Source of the DNA: Candidatus Zambryskiibacteriota bacterium
GTDB lineage: Bacteria > Patescibacteriota > Minisyncoccia > Phycocordibacterales > Zambryskibacteraceae
Direction of reading: 5' to 3'
DNA length: 45,313 nt
NCBI GenBank assembly: GCA_016180955.1
Contig: JACPAD010000003.1
Span: 1-45,313 of the forward strand
The notes beneath the pieces are model-generated. The model did not search any database and was not told the origin of the DNA. It saw nothing but the letters and a program-made list of their open reading frames with translations. This document shows positions 1-7,078 of the stretch, piece after piece (within the stretch, counting starts at the first letter, position 1; each line of letters starts with the position of its first letter). The position numbers and the translations under genes were made by a program.

Positions 1-1076
1 TCTGCGGTTGGTTTCTTGACCACTCGGGCGAGCGCTTTGGCGGCCGCTATTTTCATCTCGTCGGTAATTTGAGTGATGCGGGATTCAATTGCGCCTTTGA
101 AAATGCCCGGGAAAGCGAGAACATTGTTGATTTGATTTGGGAAATCGGAGCGGCCGGAGGCCACGACGGCCGCTCCTCCACGTTTGGCTTCGTCTGGCAT
201 AATCTCCGGTATCGGATTGGCCATGGCAAAGACTATTGCGTTCTTAGCCATAATTTCTATATCAGCTGCTTTGAGCAGGTCGCCTTTTGAGACCCCTACG
301 AAAACGTCGGCATCTTTGAGAGCGTCAAAAAGAGAGCCCGACAAGTTTTCTCCATTTGTGATTTTTAATAACCGTTTTTTATTTTCCGTTAGATCCTTAC
401 GTTTTTTGCTTATGATGCCGTGGCTGTCACAGACAATGATGTTTTTGAATCCGTACAAATTTAAAAGTCCGATAATACCGCTGCCGGCGGCACCGGCGCC
501 ATTGATGACGATTTTTACTTTTTCTTTTTTCTTTCCCACAACCTTTAAAGCATTGATGAGTCCGGCCAGCACCACGACAGCGGTGCCATGCTGGTCGTCG
601 TGCATTACCGGGATTGAGAGCTCTTTTTTCAGCCTCTTTTCAATCTCAAAACAGCGCGGGGCGGAAATATCCTCGAGATTGATGCCGCCGAAAGTCGGCG
701 CAATTGCTTTGACCGTTGCTACTATTTCATCAGTGTCTTGTGTCGCAAGCACAACAGGGAAGGCGTCAACACCGGCAAAGCGCTTGAAGAGAGCGGCCTT
801 GCCTTCCATGATAGGCAAGGCCGCTTCAGGACCGATATTGCCGAGGCCGAGCACGGCCGAGCCGTCCGAGATGATGGCGACGCCATTTTTCGTTGCCGTT
901 AGATCATAAACAAGCTTTTTATTTTTAGCGATCGCCAGTGCTGGACCAGCTACGCCGGGAGTATAAGCGAGAGATAACTCCTCGCGATTTCTCAATGGTA
1001 GTTTACTTATTACCGAAATCTTTCCGCGCGCTTTTCGGTGAACTTCGATGCTTAACTTTTGATAGTCTTTTTTCAC
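1..1076 (-). CDS. NAD(P)-dependent malic enzyme (3' end truncated by window edge)
   Basis: Reverse-strand translation from a GTG at 1076 reads KKDYQKLSIEVHRKARGKISVISKLPLRNREELSLAYTPGVAGPALAI...GNIGPEAALPIMEGKAALFKRFAGVDAFPVVL...HDDQHGTAVV, the malic enzyme signature. The + strand ORF 184-909 is its antisense. Confidence 0.93.
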   Translation of the reverse strand, partial: MKKDYQKLSIEVHRKARGKISVISKLPLRNREELSLAYTPGVAGPALAIAKNKKLVYDLTATKNGVAIISDGSAVLGLGNIGPEAALPIMEGKAALFKRFAGVDAFPVVLATQDTDEIVATVKAIAPTFGGINLEDISAPRCFEIEKRLKKELSIPVMHDDQHGTAVVVLAGLINALKVVGKKKEKVKIVINGAGAAGSGIIGLLNLYGFKNIIVCDSHGIISKKRKDLTENKKRLLKITNGENLSGSLFDALKDADVFVGVSKGDLLKAADIEIMAKNAIVFAMANPIPEIMPDEAKRGGAAVVASGRSDFPNQINNVLAFPGIFKGAIESRITQITDEMKIAAAKALARVVKKPTA

Positions 1077-1090
1077 AGAGTTTCTCTAGT

Positions 1091-1172
1091 GAGCACGAGA
1101 GGATTTGAACCCCCACGAGATTGCTCTCACTGGCTCCTGAAGCCAGCGCGTCTGCCGTTCCGCCACGTGCTC
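1091..1172 (-). tRNA. tRNA-Leu (anticodon CAG)
   Basis: Reverse complement GAGCACGTGGCGGAACGGCAGACGCGCTGGCTTCAGGAGCCAGTGAGAGC...GGGGGTTCAAATCCTCTCGTGCTC folds as a type II tRNA; anticodon loop TTCAGGA; no encoded CCA. Confidence 0.92.
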
Positions 1173-1277
1173 ATTGGTTCGCCGAAGCTTTATGCGAAGG
1201 AGACCGTGCAATGAGAATACAATATATGATAGTATCTTGCCATTCGTCTGACTTCGCATGGAGCTACGAAGGGACAA

Positions 1278-1350
1278 GCGGGATTAGCTCAGTTGGTACG
1301 AGCAGCGCTTTTACACAGCGAAGGTCGCAGGTTCGACCCCTGCATCCCGC
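1278..1350 (+). tRNA. tRNA-Val (anticodon TAC)
   Basis: GCGGGATTAGCTCAGTTGGTACGAGCAGCGCTTTTACACAGCGAAGGTCGCAGGTTCGACCCCTGCATCCCGC: full cloverleaf, loop TTTACAC. Confidence 0.92.
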
Positions 1351-1379
1351 ACTCGACTATCGCTCGTGATAAATCACCT

Positions 1380-2114
1380 ATGGCAGACTTATCCAAAAAT
1401 ATTCTTTACGAAGACAAAGATATCCTGGTTATCAATAAACCAGCGGGTTTAATTGTGCATCCAGATGGTCGGACTAAGGAATCAAGTGTTTCTGATTGGT
1501 TTGCGAAGAAATATCCGGAAGCAAAAAATGTCGGAGAACCCATTCAACTAAGCTCAGGGCAAGAAGTTGAACGACCGGGAGTAGTGCATAGAATAGACAG
1601 AGAGACCTCGGGAGTTTTAATTTTAGCCAAGACTAAAGAAGGTCATACGTATCTCAAAGAGCAATTTCAGAATAGAGAAATAGAAAAAACTTATCATTTA
1701 TTTGTATACGGTAATGTCAAAGACGATAGAGGCACGATAGATCTACCCAGTGGCAGAAGCACCGGAGACTTCCGCAAGTGGTCCGCAAAAAAAGGCGGCA
1801 CTCGAGGCGAAATCAGGGAGGCGGTGACGGAATTCAAAGTTTTAAAAAGAAGTCCCGATGGCTTGGCAACTTTTATAGAAGCAAAACCCAAAACTGGCCG
1901 CACCCACCAGATACGTGTGCACTTCCAAGCTCTCCACCATCCGGTAGTTGTGGACAGCTTATATGCAAAAAACAAGCCAAAACTTCTTGGCTTTGAACGT
2001 CTCGCTCTACATGCGCGAAAGATTACTTTTAAAGGTATGAAAGGAGAGGAAATAACGGCAGAGGCGCCTTACCCAGAGGATTTTCAAAAAGCTCTAAAAA
2101 CACTAGGTTTATAG
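1380..2114 (+). CDS. RluA-family pseudouridine synthase
   Basis: MADLSKNILYEDKDILVINKPAGLIVHPDG...VVHRIDRETSGVLILAKT...KTGRTHQIRVHFQALHHPVVVDSLY; start moved to the ATG at 1380 because the upstream part of the ORF runs through the tRNA. Confidence 0.93.
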   Translation: MADLSKNILYEDKDILVINKPAGLIVHPDGRTKESSVSDWFAKKYPEAKNVGEPIQLSSGQEVERPGVVHRIDRETSGVLILAKTKEGHTYLKEQFQNREIEKTYHLFVYGNVKDDRGTIDLPSGRSTGDFRKWSAKKGGTRGEIREAVTEFKVLKRSPDGLATFIEAKPKTGRTHQIRVHFQALHHPVVVDSLYAKNKPKLLGFERLALHARKITFKGMKGEEITAEAPYPEDFQKALKTLGL

Positions 2115-2129
2115 GCTTATTTCAGCCTA

Positions 2130-2159
2130 TTGACTTTTATATACTGCTCGTGCTATAAT
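2130..2159 (+). promoter_or_regulatory. Sigma70-like promoter for the DGR target gene
   Basis: TTGACT - 18 bp - TATAAT, about 80 bp upstream of the ATG at 2238. Confidence 0.6.
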
Positions 2160-2237
2160 TAAAACAGATTGAATGATTCGCTCAAGTTCCCGCATTTCGC
2201 CGGAGCTTAGAGTGAGTCAAAGATAAGGAGAAAAGTC

Positions 2238-2951
2238 ATGAGCAACAAGCCCGTGACCTTGGGCCAGGCGGTCCAGGTTCGCAAAATGGCGATCGAGAAG
2301 GGGGTTTCTCGTGACGTTTTCCAGACTCGTCTGGATGACGGCACGGTCGCCCGGTTCCTCAACTCCCTCAAGCCGTCTATTGGTGATCTGGCCCGCTGGG
2401 AAGCGAACTATAAGAAGCTCTTCGAGGAGAGGCCCGACCTCTCGCAGGTGCGGATTCCGGAGAAGCCCGAAGGCGTCGGGCCGGTGCGGCTTCTCGTTTG
2501 CGCGAAGGAACTCATCGAGTGGACAGAGAATCATCCGCTCGAGGGTGTTCAGGAAGCGCTGAAGAAGCACTTCCGGGGGTGGGAATACACGGATGACCTC
2601 GATGCCGACATCACGATGAACGACCGCGACCCGAGAAACGGCTCGTATGCCGTCTGGGTCAAGGATGTCCGCGAAGCTGATGAGGAATTCGCCAACAAGT
2701 CGGCGGGCGACCTCAAGGCCGAAGGCCACACCGGCATCACGGAGCTCGAGCGAGGCCTTCTCGAAGGAGATGTCTTCCTCGAGAAGGGCGAGCACCTGGA
2801 CCGCGAGAACGTGACGCTGTGCACAGGTTCTCGTCGTCGCGATGGCCTCGTGCCGAGCGGCCACTGGGGCGCCCGCGACGGGTTCGACGTCGACTGCTGC
2901 GACTCGGCGCGTCGCCTTCCGCGCCTCCGTTCCCGCAGGGTTTGGGCGTAG
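2238..2951 (+). CDS. DGR target (variable) protein with C-terminal VR, probable C-type-lectin-like variable domain
   Basis: 237 aa, SD-like ataaggag upstream. C-terminus ...GKGEHLDRENVTLCTGSRRRDGLVPSGHWGARDGFDVDCCDSARRLPRLRSRRVWA is encoded by the VR. No signal peptide or TM segment seen. Confidence 0.88.
   Translation: MSNKPVTLGQAVQVRKMAIEKGVSRDVFQTRLDDGTVARFLNSLKPSIGDLARWEANYKKLFEERPDLSQVRIPEKPEGVGPVRLLVCAKELIEWTENHPLEGVQEALKKHFRGWEYTDDLDADITMNDRDPRNGSYAVWVKDVREADEEFANKSAGDLKAEGHTGITELERGLLEGDVFLEKGEHLDRENVTLCTGSRRRDGLVPSGHWGARDGFDVDCCDSARRLPRLRSRRVWA
2825..2938 (+). repeat. DGR variable repeat (VR)
   Basis: 114-bp near-copy of 3191-3304. All 24 mismatches are at positions where the downstream copy has A (14 A>G, 8 A>C, 2 A>T). 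Confidence 0.95.
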
Positions 2952-2985
2952 ACTTACACCTTACACCTTGCATCTTGTAATCTTT

Positions 2986-3008
2986 GGCCGGCTCCTCGTG
3001 AGCCGGCC
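2986..3008 (+). terminator. GC-rich hairpin downstream of VR (terminator or retrohoming hairpin)
   Basis: GGCCGGCTC-CTCGT-GAGCCGGCC, perfect 9-bp stem followed by ATTTTT. Confidence 0.75.
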
Positions 3009-3190
3009 ATTTTTCATATAAAATAATTTGGCGGCTGTTAAATCAATTCCGCTTAAAGTTGAATAATGATTTGCCGCTTCAAAAACTGCTTGCCTTGCTT
3101 GACACAACGCCCGAGAGTGCCGCGGGAAATTCACAAATACAATAAGCCAATATTTCGGCTTACGAAGACACAGATGAAGCAGGGCAACGG

Positions 3191-3304
3191 AGGTTCTCGT
3201 AATCGCAATGGCAACGTGCCGAGCGGCAACTGGGACGCCAACGACAAGTTCAACGTCAACTACTACAACTCGACGAATCGCAATCCGAACCTCCGTTCCC
3301 GAAG
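3191..3304 (+). repeat. DGR template repeat (TR)
   Basis: AGGTTCTCGTAATCGCAATGGCAACGTGCCGAGCGGCAACTGG...AACCTCCGTTCCCGAAG. A-rich AAY codons in the frame equivalent to VR (SRNRNGNVPSGNWDANDKFNVNYYNSTNRNPNLRSR). Confidence 0.95.
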
Positions 3305-3307
3305 TTT

Positions 3308-3709
3308 TTAGAAAAGCTCTCCTTGCGGGGAGTTTTTCTTTGCGTAGTTTTCCCAGCCCAATGCCTCCTTGGATATTTCCTGGAGTTTTTCTTCAAAAAG
3401 TAAATAATAACTTTCTCTAATTATTTTCAGTTCAAATTCAACTCTGATAAGATATTTTAAAGTTTCTACGTTGATTCTTAATTCCCTAATGACTTCTCGT
3501 TTATCAGTTCTGTTTTCTAGTGACGCTCGTATAGCCAAGCTAAGCAAATTCAAACAAATTCTCTCTACTTCCGCATGCAAACCGAGCTTATCGCGTTTCG
3601 GCATCCTGCTTCCGACTTGATATATCTCTCTGTACAATGACTGGATATGGAAGATGATCGGAGCCACGTTTTTTCCGTCGGGGGGGGGTCCTGATAGGAG
3701 TATTTTCAA
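3308..3709 (-). CDS. avd: Avd-like accessory variability determinant (four-helix bundle)
   Basis: ...PIIFHIQSLYREIYQVGSRMPKRDKLGLHAEVERICLNLLSLAIRASLENRTDKREVIRELRINVETLKYLIRVEFELKIIRESYYLLFEEKLQEISKEALGWENYAKK resembles Avd/four-helix-bundle proteins; next to TR and RT. True start may be the GTG at 3667. Confidence 0.82.
   Translation of the reverse strand: MKILLSGPPPDGKNVAPIIFHIQSLYREIYQVGSRMPKRDKLGLHAEVERICLNLLSLAIRASLENRTDKREVIRELRINVETLKYLIRVEFELKIIRESYYLLFEEKLQEISKEALGWENYAKKNSPQGELF
3311..3338. terminator. Hairpin just after TR; possible bidirectional terminator between TR RNA and convergent avd
   Basis: GAAAAGCTCTCC-TTGC-GGGGAGTTTTTC, 12-bp stem including two G-U pairs, T-rich on both strands. 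Confidence 0.6.
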
Positions 3710-4724
3710 TCATATAGTTTCGGCTGAAAATTTATTTGCCGCTTGGCGAGTATTTAAGAAAGGCAAGACTAGAAAGCCTGATGTTATAGAATTTGCACAC
3801 AATCTAGAGAATAACATCTTTGCTCTTAGAGATGAATTGCTCGCGCACAACTGGAAGTGCGGAGGCTACAAAAAATTTTCTATAAAAGACCCTAAGCCCC
3901 GCACTATTCATAAGGCAACCGTGAGAGACAGGATTTTGTACCAAGCTGTCTATCAGATTTTGTATCCAATATTCGATAAAACTTTTATTTTTGATTCTTA
4001 TTCAAGCAGGAAAGACAAGGGGACTCACGCCGGAATAAAAAGGCTAAACATCTTCCTACGGAAGTTAAACATAAACTATACCAAACCGGTTTACGCGCTT
4101 AAATGCGATATCAAGAAATATTTTGACTCGATTGACCACGAAATTCTGATTTCGTTGATTAAAAATAAAGTAGAGTGTCTAAAAACGTTGGCTTTAATTG
4201 AGAAAATAATAAATTCTTTCCATAAAACTTCTGGCAAAGGCCTTCCGCTAGGAAACGTCACTAGCCAAGTTTTTGCCAACATTTACATGAACGGTTTTGA
4301 CTGGTATGTGAAAAATGAGCTTGGAATAAAGCATTACATCCGCTACAACGACGATTTCATTATTCTTTCTTCTAACAAAAATGAGTTAATTAAACTTATA
4401 CGATATATCGTATATTTCCTACTAAACAATTTAAAGCTCGAGTTGCATCCGGACAAGATAATTATCCGCAAACTTCATCAAGGCGTTGATTTCCTCGGAG
4501 CAGTTCTCTTGCCGCATAGAATGGCCCCCAGAACCAAGACAAAGAGACGCATTATTAAGAAATCGCTAAAAATGTTGAAAGAACTGGAGGCTGGCAAAAT
4601 AACAAAAGAAAAGTTCGGCCAATCAACGGTTTCTTATCTCGGACATTTAAGCCACACCAAATCGAGAGTTGTTCAGCATCTTCTGCATTCAATCAGGGCC
4701 AAAATGTGGAATTTGCCAGAATAA
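3654..4724 (+). CDS. DGR-type reverse transcriptase
   Basis: IHKATVRDRILYQAVYQILYPIFDKTFIFDSYSSRKDKGTHAGIKRL, KCDIKKYFDSIDHEIL, GKGLPLGNVTSQVFANIYMNGFD, YIRYNDDFIIL: RT domains with DGR/retron-like SQ motif and NDD catalytic box. Start codon uncertain (9-G tract at 3680-3688). Confidence 0.95.
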   Translation: MIGATFFPSGGGPDRSIFNHIVSAENLFAAWRVFKKGKTRKPDVIEFAHNLENNIFALRDELLAHNWKCGGYKKFSIKDPKPRTIHKATVRDRILYQAVYQILYPIFDKTFIFDSYSSRKDKGTHAGIKRLNIFLRKLNINYTKPVYALKCDIKKYFDSIDHEILISLIKNKVECLKTLALIEKIINSFHKTSGKGLPLGNVTSQVFANIYMNGFDWYVKNELGIKHYIRYNDDFIILSSNKNELIKLIRYIVYFLLNNLKLELHPDKIIIRKLHQGVDFLGAVLLPHRMAPRTKTKRRIIKKSLKMLKELEAGKITKEKFGQSTVSYLGHLSHTKSRVVQHLLHSIRAKMWNLPE

Positions 4725-4819
4725 GCTGATTTGTGTTAGATTACACTCCTAATGAATAAGGTAATTACACCGGCCTGCCCCGTGAGAAATGCAGCGAGGG
4801 TAAAATAATACGAAAAACT

Positions 4820-5212
4820 ATGAATAAAATAATTTCTCATGGGGTAAATATAAAAGAAAGGCAGGCACTCGACTTCCGAGCAGGGGATACCGTCAAGGTC
4901 TGGCAGAAGATTGTCGAGAAGGGAAAAACCCGTCTGCAGGCCTTCGAAGGTCTCGTCTTAGCTCGCAAGCACGGCAAGGAAGCCGGAGCCACTATAACTC
5001 TCCGCCGTGTTGCCTCTGGTGTCGGCGTCGAGAAAATCTTCCCGCTCTATTCTCCTACGATTGATAAAATCGAAGTGCTTAAACGTTCCAAAGTCCGCCG
5101 CGCCAAACTCTACCACATCCGAGAAAAAGCGGCTAAAGAAATCAGCAGGCAGATGAGAAATTTGAGAATAGCAAAAGAAGTCGAGGTTGAAGCAGAGGCG
5201 GAAGCAAAGTAA
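4820..5212 (+). CDS. rplS: 50S ribosomal protein bL19
   Basis: [84 protein letters not shown]. Confidence 0.96.
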   Translation: MNKIISHGVNIKERQALDFRAGDTVKVWQKIVEKGKTRLQAFEGLVLARKHGKEAGATITLRRVASGVGVEKIFPLYSPTIDKIEVLKRSKVRRAKLYHIREKAAKEISRQMRNLRIAKEVEVEAEAEAK

Positions 5213-5225
5213 TATTAGCAACAAT

Positions 5226-5308
5226 GCGCGGGTGGCGAAATTGGTAGACGCACTACCTTGAGGTGGTAGCGCCCTTCGGGTGTGGGAGTTCAAATCTCCC
5301 CCCGCGCA
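5226..5308 (+). tRNA. tRNA-Leu (anticodon GAG)
   Basis: GCGCGGGTGGCGAAATTGGTAGACGCACTACCTTGAGGTGGTAGCGCCCTTCGGGTGTGGGAGTTCAAATCTCCCCCCGCGC; type II, loop TTGAGGT. Confidence 0.94.
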
Positions 5309-5339
5309 CTTCGATAAAATCAGTGTAAACAAAAACGAA

Positions 5340-5370
5340 AGCGACCGGCATAAGTTTCATGCGGGTCGCT
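5340..5370. terminator. Hairpin between tRNA-Leu and the convergent hypothetical gene
   Basis: AGCGACCGGCAT...ATGCGGGTCGCT imperfect stem (one G-G mismatch). Confidence 0.45.
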
Positions 5371-5382
5371 ATGTTGGCCGGC

Positions 5383-5898
5383 TCATTTTCTGCTCGTTTC
5401 GTAAATGCTGGCAATAATCCTCTCGGCTATCCTAGTGCATTCGAGGATAATTGTACCAACATCTGGCATGACCTCATCGAACTTGGCTTCCCACACCACT
5501 TTCTGGTTAAGCCAAGTTCTGAATTCTATGAGGATGCTTGACGGTTTTGCCCCCGTCTCCTTATTGCCGTTTTGGCCGGCAAGATTGAGCACCACGATGC
5601 CCAACAATCGACGTGTGTATTCGTAGCCGAAGTATTTGTGCGACACAAGCACTTCTCTGATAAACGCGTCGACCACCTTTTTGTTGGCGCAGCACTCGGC
5701 CGCGGACTCATTCAGACCTTTTTCCATCGCCTGGCTTTTTTCAAGAGCCCATTTCGCTCTGATAAGGTCCGGCCGCAAGGTCTCTGCCACCCGCACCACG
5801 CCGTCTCTTCTTGTTACAGCTTGGAGCGCCGCTACGATTCTCTCCGCTTCTACAAAGCACTCGTGCCTTTGTTGAGGGGATCTGGAAATTGTGGTCAC
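5383..5898 (-). CDS. hypothetical protein
   Basis: Reverse-strand ORF; GTG at 5898 preceded by AGGAGGT; ends before the hairpin at 5340-5370. No family recognised. Confidence 0.65.
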   Translation of the reverse strand: MTTISRSPQQRHECFVEAERIVAALQAVTRRDGVVRVAETLRPDLIRAKWALEKSQAMEKGLNESAAECCANKKVVDAFIREVLVSHKYFGYEYTRRLLGIVVLNLAGQNGNKETGAKPSSILIEFRTWLNQKVVWEAKFDEVMPDVGTIILECTRIAERIIASIYETSRK

Positions 5899-5984
5899 AG
5901 ACACCTCCTGCGAAATCTGTTCCAAGTACACTCTACAGAGATTCTGGCTCTTAGTCAACGCTTAATATATAATCAGCATCCAAT

Positions 5985-6056
5985 GGCGACTATAGTTTAG
6001 TGGCAGAACCCCAGCTTGTGGAGCTGGCCGCGAGAGTTCGATTCTCTCTAGTCGCC
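5985..6056 (+). tRNA. tRNA-His (anticodon GTG)
   Basis: GGCGACTATAGTTTAGTGGCAGAACCCCAGCTTGTGGAGCTGGCCGCGAGAGTTCGATTCTCTCTAGTCGCC with G-1:C73 extra pair; loop TTGTGGA. Confidence 0.94.
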
Positions 6057-6078
6057 CCTTAACTGATATAATTTCTAC

Positions 6079-6534
6079 ATGAAAAAGATAATTGTTTCCA
6101 TCGTAGTTTTGGCCGCACTGGGATTCGGTTACTGGACTATCTCGCCGCTTTTTATCGATAAAAAGGTTTCTGAAGAATTTCCTGTTCAAGAAGCAGGCAC
6201 TCTATCTGGAGAAGTCTTAGCCGGGGCATTTATCGGTTTTGACAGCATTCACTATGGCTCTGGAGATGTAAAAGTTATTAAGACCGAAGAAGGATACATT
6301 ATAAGATTTGAAGAAAATTTTAACGTGGCCAATGGCCCAGACCTCTATGTCGGGCTTGGAAAGGACGGCGAATATAAAGGAGAATCCCAGATTGCAAAAC
6401 TGAAGGGCAACATTGGTTCACAGAATTATGTTGTGCCGGAGGATATAAATCTCGAAAATTACAACGAAGTCTGGGTATGGTGCCGCGCTTTCTCGGTAGG
6501 GTTTGCTAAAGCGATTCTTAATCCTTCAATATAA
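6079..6534 (+). CDS. DM13 domain-containing membrane-anchored protein
   Basis: N-terminal TM, FIGFDSIHYGSGDVKVIK...GPDLYVGLG...KGNIGSQNYVVPEDINLENYNEVWVWCRAFSVGFAKAIL. Confidence 0.85.
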   Translation: MKKIIVSIVVLAALGFGYWTISPLFIDKKVSEEFPVQEAGTLSGEVLAGAFIGFDSIHYGSGDVKVIKTEEGYIIRFEENFNVANGPDLYVGLGKDGEYKGESQIAKLKGNIGSQNYVVPEDINLENYNEVWVWCRAFSVGFAKAILNPSI

Positions 6535-7054
6535 ATCTATAAGGTTTTTTGGCCCATTCGCCAGCGTAGGCGACACCTATTCTGGGAGTTCTAACAATTT
6601 TCACTTTGGCATGACGAAGCTCTAGCGAAGTCGGCTCTTCTACCCATAAGCCCGATTTTTTGCCAAGTTTTTTGCCGTTTAAATTTTTATCTATCTTAAA
6701 TTTCTTTGTCAGCCGTGCTGGACCGGAAACATTTTCCGTGCCGCGAATGAGCACTGCGGCGGGAAAATCTTTTTCTTCTGTCACGATGTTTAACATCCAG
6801 TGCATACCGTAGGTGAAATAAACATAAATCGTGCCGGCTTCTTGAAACATAATTTCATTTCGCGCTGTTTTGCCTCGAGAAGAATGGCAGGCTAAATCAT
6901 GCGAGCCAACATACGCCTCCACTTCCGTGATTTTCTCCTTCGCTACGATATAGCGCTTACGCGAAGTCGAATAATATCTTCGCACTAAATATTTACCCAA
7001 GAGCTCTTTGGCAACAATTAAAGTTTTTCTATTAAAAAATGAATTAGGCAGCAT
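6518..7054 (-). CDS. DNA-3-methyladenine glycosylase (AAG/MPG family)
   Basis: AKELLGKYLVRR...ITEVEAYVGSHDLACHSSRGKTARNEIMFQEAGTIYVYFTYGMHWMLNIVTE...PAAVLIRG. Confidence 0.94.
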   Translation of the reverse strand: MLPNSFFNRKTLIVAKELLGKYLVRRYYSTSRKRYIVAKEKITEVEAYVGSHDLACHSSRGKTARNEIMFQEAGTIYVYFTYGMHWMLNIVTEEKDFPAAVLIRGTENVSGPARLTKKFKIDKNLNGKKLGKKSGLWVEEPTSLELRHAKVKIVRTPRIGVAYAGEWAKKPYRFILKD

Positions 7055-7078
7055 TTTCCTGGATAGTATAATAAAGAA

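Noticed and set aside
184-909. 241-aa + strand ORF
   Set aside because: Antisense shadow of the malic enzyme gene, whose reverse-strand translation is clearly conserved.
2217-2864. 215-aa reverse ORF (and 2549-2824, 2737-2973) over the DGR target
   Set aside because: Shadow ORFs caused by the high GC content of the target CDS; the + frame has SD, promoter and DGR-consistent VR translation.
3066-3311. 81-aa + ORF containing the TR
   Set aside because: The open frame reflects TR homology to the VR coding frame; no SD or independent start context. Treated as non-coding template RNA.
3654-4724. Group II intron or retron RT
   Set aside because: No maturase/En domain, no intron domain V-like sequence and no msr/msd; the adjacent VR/TR pair with A-specific differences and Avd identify a DGR.
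5572-6000. 142-aa + ORF overlapping the 5383-5898 hypothetical
   Set aside because: The reverse-strand ORF has a strong SD/GTG start; the + ORF runs into tRNA-His.
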